Shown one piece after another: positions 6,397 through 9,101 of a stretch of 9,101 bases of DNA (positions are counted from its first letter, which is position 1; each line of letters opens with the position of its first letter). A program made the translations under genes and the position numbers. Source of the stretch: Bacteroidia bacterium (GTDB lineage: Bacteria > Bacteroidota > Bacteroidia > JABEUT01); NCBI GenBank assembly GCA_013044305.1, contig JABEUT010000079.1:1-9101 (forward strand), read 5' to 3'. The notes under the pieces are model-generated. The model worked only from the letters and a program-made list of their open reading frames with translations, did no database searches and had not been told where the DNA came from.

Positions 6397-9101
6397 ATGA
6401 AAATCAAAGGCAATCCCTTACTCTTTTTTGCGGTATTATTTTTCGTTCACGGCTTTATATATAGTCAGGATTATCCCTTTCCGCCCGATACCTACCGCAG
6501 CCCTGCCAACCCCTATTACTGGCAGAACAGGGCTCCTTCGAAAAGTTACTGGCAGCAGGATGTGCATTATAAGATTTTAGCCAGGCTGAATGATTCCCTC
6601 AATATCATTGACGGGGATGAGATGCTTACCTATTGGAACAATTCGCCCGATACCCTGCCTTATGTGTATTTTCATCTCTACTCCAATGCCCAGAATAAAC
6701 ACTCCTATTACACTTCCTTATCAGTAAATAACGGTTATTACCCTGCTTTCGGCAAATATGAGGCCGAAGACAGCGGATGTGCGGTAAAGTCAATAACCAT
6801 GAACGGCATCGCCCTTAAAACAGAACTCGACAACACGGTGCTGAAAGTTTACCTGAACAAGCCTGTATATCCGGGACAGAACGTATCGTTTCATATCATG
6901 TTCAGAACCTACTTCGATCAGGGCGGCAACCGCAACCGCATGAAGATGTTCGTTGCTTGGCAGAATAAGAAGGGCGACACGGTGCTGAAACATTTTGACT
7001 GTGTGCATTTCTACCCGCGTATATGCGTGTACGATACCAAGTTCGGGTGGGATGTGCAGCAGCACCTTGCCCATGAGTTCTATGGCGATTATGGCTGCTA
7101 CGATGTAGCTTTTACCCTTCCGAACAACTATGTGGTGGCTGCAACAGGCAACCTGCTGAATGAGGATGAAATGCTGCCGGATACCCTGATGCGCAAACTG
7201 GACATAAGAAATTTTGCCCACAAGCGATACAATTCCGCACCTTCCATAGTAATACCCCGGAACCGTACCACCAAAACATGGTTGTTCCATGCCGAGAATG
7301 TGCATGATTTTGCACTCACCGCCGACCCTACCTACCGTATAGCCAGGGCAGAATGGCACGGCATAAAATGCTACGGGTTTGCCGAAGAAATGCATGCGGC
7401 CGGATGGCAGAATTCGGCTCTGTACACGGCAGCCGTAATAGCCTGCAATTCCAAATTCTTTGGCATGTTTGCCTATCCGAAGATGATTGTTGCAGATGCG
7501 CGCGACGGCATGGAGTACCCGATGCTTACCCTCGACGGTGGTTACGACCCCGATTACCGCTCCCTGCTTACCCATGAAATAAGCCACAACTGGTTCTTCG
7601 GAATGGTGGGCAACAATGAAACATACCGTGCCGCGCTTGATGAAGGCTTCACGGAGTTTGTGGAGTGCTGGACTTACAAAGAGCTGAACGGCAAAAACCT
7701 TCTCGAATATCCTCCACTAAACAAATACGCACGCCGCTTCTCAAAGCCCTCATCCATACGCATGGTATATACCTATCTGGGCTACCTGAACAACCAGCTT
7801 TCGGGTTTCAATGACGTTACGCTGAACACCTCTTCTGACGATTACCATAGCGCCCTGGGGCACGGCGGCGGATACGGGCAGGTTTATTTTAAAACTGCCA
7901 CCATGCTGTACAACCTTCAATACATGCTCGGCGATTCCCTGTTCTTTGCGGCAATGCAGCATTACTTCAACCAGTGGAAATTCTGCCATCCCTATCTGAA
8001 CGACTTTCGCAATTCCGTTACCTCCTTTGTGCATACCGACCTTACATGGTTCTTTGACGAGTGGCTCAACACATCAAAGAATCTCGATTATGGCATCAAA
8101 CGCATTAAGAAGGCAAGAGGGAAGAACAAGTACATCATACGCTTTGTGCGGAAAGGCGGAATGCAGATGCCCATTGACTTTACTGTGGTTTCCAAATCCA
8201 ACAGCGTATTCAACTACTATATTCCCAACGGCTGGTTTGAAAAAAAGACAGGCGCAACCATACTCCCGCGCTGGATAGGCTGGGGTAAAATTCAACCGGA
8301 ATATGATGCTGCGGTTACCATTCCCAACGGTATAAAATCGGTTACCATTGATACCTCGCGCAGGCTCGCCGACATTAATATGCTGAATAACAGCAAGCCC
8401 TTCCCCGTTAAAACTTATTTCGATTCCAAGATATACAACATACCCGACTGGACCAACTACGAAGCCTTCGTCGGGCCCTCGCTCTGGTATAACGGCTACG
8501 ACGGGATGCAGCTGGGTTTTCATGTCAACGGAGATTATATGCAAACCATGCACAAGCTCAATGCAACGCTGCTCTTCAACACCGGCTTCTTTCAAAATCT
8601 GCCCCACTCCACGCCCAACATCAACCTGCACGAACCGCTTGCCTTTACACTCAATTACCAAACCCCTACCGGCAACTTTATCCGCAACTCATCGGTCGAC
8701 ATTTACGGGCAGAGCGCCAACGGACTCGACGAGGGGAAGTTAAATTTCCAGGTACAGGACAACTCCCGTAAGAATACATTTTACGTAAAGCTGGAAGCCC
8801 TTTACATACCTCATGCCTGGGATACCAATTACCTGCTTTACCCGCGGCTGTGGCAGACAGGGGTTATGAACAACACCATTACAGCGGGCATACTTCATGA
8901 ATACCGCTATTCCCCTTCGGGCAGCGGCACTGTCGACCTACACTTCTGCACCTCGGTGCTTACCACCTCCTACAGTTACTCTCAAACCACGTTTACCTGG
9001 CTCAACAAACAGCAGCTCGGCAAGCGCCTCGACTTTCACCTGCGCCTGTTCGGGCAGTATGGAACGGGCACGCTGGTGCCTTACGAATCGGAATTATATG
9101 C
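6397..9101 (+). CDS. Secreted M1-family zinc metallopeptidase with C-terminal barrel-like region, 3' end beyond the window
   Basis: The frame is open from ATG 6397 through the last base, giving 901 complete codons without a stop. A GGA at 6387-6389 is the only Shine-Dalgarno-like signal. Residues 1-23 form a signal peptide (KIKGNPLLFFAVLFFVHGF core). An N-terminal beta-rich domain follows to about 310. The gluzincin domain carries DGMEYPMLTL (370-379), equivalent to the GxMEN substrate-binding loop. The zinc motif is HEISH (H393, E394, H397) with E416 eighteen residues on, and Y497 in GQVYFK is the probable catalytic tyrosine. All key residues are present, so an active aminopeptidase-type enzyme is expected. 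A beta-sandwich occupies about 565-660. From about 680 alternating-hydrophobicity strands begin (SLWYNGYDGMQLGF, 695-708; LNYQTPTGN, 752-760; RLDFHLRLFGQYGTG, 877-891), which look like an outer-membrane barrel. The peptidase call is firm; the barrel is inferred. The gene is divergent from the lysine-rich gene. Confidence 0.93.
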   Translation, partial: MKIKGNPLLFFAVLFFVHGFIYSQDYPFPPDTYRSPANPYYWQNRAPSKSYWQQDVHYKILARLNDSLNIIDGDEMLTYWNNSPDTLPYVYFHLYSNAQNKHSYYTSLSVNNGYYPAFGKYEAEDSGCAVKSITMNGIALKTELDNTVLKVYLNKPVYPGQNVSFHIMFRTYFDQGGNRNRMKMFVAWQNKKGDTVLKHFDCVHFYPRICVYDTKFGWDVQQHLAHEFYGDYGCYDVAFTLPNNYVVAATGNLLNEDEMLPDTLMRKLDIRNFAHKRYNSAPSIVIPRNRTTKTWLFHAENVHDFALTADPTYRIARAEWHGIKCYGFAEEMHAAGWQNSALYTAAVIACNSKFFGMFAYPKMIVADARDGMEYPMLTLDGGYDPDYRSLLTHEISHNWFFGMVGNNETYRAALDEGFTEFVECWTYKELNGKNLLEYPPLNKYARRFSKPSSIRMVYTYLGYLNNQLSGFNDVTLNTSSDDYHSALGHGGGYGQVYFKTATMLYNLQYMLGDSLFFAAMQHYFNQWKFCHPYLNDFRNSVTSFVHTDLTWFFDEWLNTSKNLDYGIKRIKKARGKNKYIIRFVRKGGMQMPIDFTVVSKSNSVFNYYIPNGWFEKKTGATILPRWIGWGKIQPEYDAAVTIPNGIKSVTIDTSRRLADINMLNNSKPFPVKTYFDSKIYNIPDWTNYEAFVGPSLWYNGYDGMQLGFHVNGDYMQTMHKLNATLLFNTGFFQNLPHSTPNINLHEPLAFTLNYQTPTGNFIRNSSVDIYGQSANGLDEGKLNFQVQDNSRKNTFYVKLEALYIPHAWDTNYLLYPRLWQTGVMNNTITAGILHEYRYSPSGSGTVDLHFCTSVLTTSYSYSQTTFTWLNKQQLGKRLDFHLRLFGQYGTGTLVPYESELY

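Noticed and set aside
6790..7587. 265-codon minus-strand open frame
   Set aside because: It lies wholly antisense to the M1 peptidase catalytic region, which has clear motifs; its translation shows no family features.
8074..8661. 195-codon minus-strand open frame
   Set aside because: It is antisense to the peptidase C-terminal region and is a by-product of that gene's codon use.

Overview
The window looks like chromosomal DNA from a member of the Bacteroidota. Several independent signs support this. There are -7 promoter boxes of the phylum's TAnnTTTG type in front of three genes, and Shine-Dalgarno sequences are weak or absent. A DUF983 zinc-ribbon membrane protein, a UvrA of the variant type common in this phylum and a secreted M1 metallopeptidase with a long C-terminal extension are all present. 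I cannot name a genus. No phage, insertion sequence, CRISPR array or RNA gene is visible.

Layout. 1-263 is non-coding and repeat-bearing: two near-identical 33-bp direct repeats 108 bp apart, and four tandem copies of a 7-bp TACCAAn unit directly before the second one. 264-2204 (+) encodes a multi-pass membrane protein of the TMTC / DUF1736 glycosyltransferase-like type with C-terminal TPRs, apparently starting at TTG. Convergent to it, 2257-2646 (-) encodes a DUF983 protein. A short divergent promoter region (2647-2795) separates that from uvrA (2796-5735, +), whose last 8 bases overlap an 87-aa small protein gene (5728-5991, +). A stem-loop at 5999-6032 sits between this operon and a convergent gene for a tiny secreted, lysine-rich repeat protein (6055-6246, -). 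A second divergent promoter region (6247-6396) leads to a large secreted M1-family peptidase (6397 to beyond 9101, +). This gene is cut by the window end after 901 codons.

How the genes relate. The only likely operon is uvrA plus the small protein. The other genes are alternately oriented single transcription units with unrelated roles: envelope or glycosylation, DNA repair, and secreted or surface proteolysis.

The most notable point is that the M1 peptidase runs, after its catalytic and post-catalytic domains, into at least about 220 residues that read like the beta-strands of an outer-membrane barrel (Omp85-like by pattern). This suggests a surface-anchored protease. Next come the lysine-rich secreted repeat peptide, the small protein coupled to a UvrA that lacks the first half of a zinc site, and the composite upstream repeats. 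None of this is a clear-cut new defence or mobile system.
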